From the NCBI GenBank assembly GCA_015232575.1, contig JADFZL010000003.1, positions 442,001 through 506,000 of the forward strand: DNA of 64,000 nt. Reading direction: 5' to 3'. Made by a program: the position numbers and the translations under genes. Below are positions 63,491 to 64,000 of the stretch, piece after piece (position 1 is the first letter of the stretch; every line of letters begins with the position of its first letter). This stretch comes from Candidatus Rifleibacteriota bacterium. GTDB lineage: Bacteria; Muiribacteriota; Ozemobacteria; Ozemobacterales; Ozemobacteraceae. The notes under the pieces were generated by a model that worked only from the letters and a program-made list of their open reading frames with translations, did no database searches and had not been told where the DNA came from.

Positions 63491-64000
63491 TTGGCAAGAA
63501 CAGAATATCAGAAAAATAGATTGAGTAACATAGTTTCGTTAAATTTACTTTTTTGTACAATATTATTGAGCATTTTGTGCTCTGTTTCTCTCTCGGCCGC
63601 AGAGTTGCGATTGCCAGACACATCTGATCCGCGTTCTATGTTTGTTGCGGAGGTGGCATTCAAGTCTGATGAAAAAACAAAAGTAACCATAGAATTTGAT
63701 GCAACTCAGATTCAATTTCTTGGCGCAGTAATACCCTCGCCTGATGTACAAGCTGATGGAAATAAAATTGAAGTATCTAACAGCGACGGACAGCAAAAAA
63801 CCACAGGTCTGAAATTTCTGCATTTTGGTGACAAAACGCAAACAAGTCTGTTATTATTTTCTGACAATAAAAGAATAGCTTCAAAAATAGTAAATTTTCA
63901 CATAACTGAATCAAAAGGTTCGTACAATATTCACCTTCTGATTGCAGCAATTGTTTTTTTCATAATAGGAATGCTCTTCTGGAAAACCCAGAAAAAGAAT
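63491..64000 (+). CDS. Exported single-pass membrane protein, 3' end beyond window
   Basis: 170 codons are visible. A signal segment (VSLNLLFCTILLSILCS, ending LSA-A) leads to a beta-rich extracytoplasmic domain (about residues 40-145) with a pattern like cohesin or Ig-type folds (FVAEVAFKSDEKTKVTIEFD). A membrane helix, HLLIAAIVFFIIGMLFW, then ends in a basic stop-transfer KTQKKN at the window edge. It is unrecognised by name. The start is uncertain: TTG 63491 has GGGG nine bases upstream, while TTG 63521 opens the signal peptide more directly; no ATG is available. It may be co-transcribed with the AsmA-like gene. Confidence 0.65.
   Translation, partial: MARTEYQKNRLSNIVSLNLLFCTILLSILCSVSLSAAELRLPDTSDPRSMFVAEVAFKSDEKTKVTIEFDATQIQFLGAVIPSPDVQADGNKIEVSNSDGQQKTTGLKFLHFGDKTQTSLLLFSDNKRIASKIVNFHITESKGSYNIHLLIAAIVFFIIGMLFWKTQKKN

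Noticed and set aside
4206..63560. Recurring TGTACAAT words between genes (e.g. near 4210, 9897, 14299, 44579, 52090, 63554) as a regulator site
   Set aside because: The flanks share nothing, some copies lie inside genes, and the word overlaps what an AT-rich -10 would look like by chance.

Overview
The window is about 64 kb of AT-rich bacterial DNA (G+C roughly 38-40% by eye). It comes from a motile, diderm bacterium with a largely fermentative, anaerobic metabolism. Motility is shown by cheA and a flagellar export operon. Two membranes are suggested by an SPII lipoprotein, a 1,486-residue AsmA-like protein and many exported proteins. Anaerobic life is suggested by a class III ribonucleotide reductase with its activase, PPi-dependent phosphofructokinase, acetate kinase, PEP carboxykinase and WrbA. 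I cannot name the species. The gene mix would suit a deep-branching candidate phylum such as Riflebacteria, but that is only an impression.

Layout. 1-4.2 kb (- strand): cheA, cut by the window edge, and a CHASE2 adenylate cyclase. 4.3-8.0 kb (+): PPi-PFK, an rRNA m5U methyltransferase and a MetX-like alpha/beta hydrolase. 8.2-14.7 kb: a damaged-looking metalloprotease gene, wrbA, an exported M3 peptidase, an exported GH30 glycosidase, a 77-bp GC-rich tandem array and queD. 14.8-25.2 kb (-): one long operon, fliP-fliQ-fliR-flhB-flhA-X-flhG-flhF-M48 peptidase. X reads as a full-length FlhG paralogue that has lost its ATPase motifs. 25.4-32.0 kb: an exported M29 aminopeptidase, then an HD-GYP response regulator and a large hybrid histidine kinase. 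32-34.8 kb (-): a Co/Ni ECF transporter (cbiMN fusion, cbiQ, cbiO). 35.0-38.8 kb (+): an exported protein-arginine deiminase homologue with all catalytic residues, then a 3-hydroxyacyl-CoA dehydrogenase overlapping ackA. 38.9-47.5 kb: pckA, an ankyrin protein, a TPR/zinc-ribbon membrane protein, nrdG and nrdD. 48.2-52.1 kb: a Ktr/Trk potassium uptake operon with a HAMP-PAS sensor, bracketed by a 93-bp inverted repeat about 92% identical. 52.3-64 kb: a TPR lipoprotein, a 1,711-residue protein with two Ser/Thr kinase domains and a C-terminal beta-helix, the AsmA-like protein, and the start of an exported single-pass protein.

Two genome-wide themes stand out. First, five genes without a Shine-Dalgarno sequence have a sigma70-type -10 hexamer placed so that transcription should begin at the A of their ATG (fliP, the ankyrin gene, the TPR gene, the twin-kinase gene and the AsmA gene). 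This predicts leaderless mRNAs beside ordinary SD-led genes. Second, the spaces between genes carry at least eight families of short dispersed or palindromic repeats. One sits inside the flagellar operon, and another appears to have supplied the N-terminus of a metalloprotease gene. I saw no tRNA or rRNA genes, CRISPR array, transposase or phage gene.
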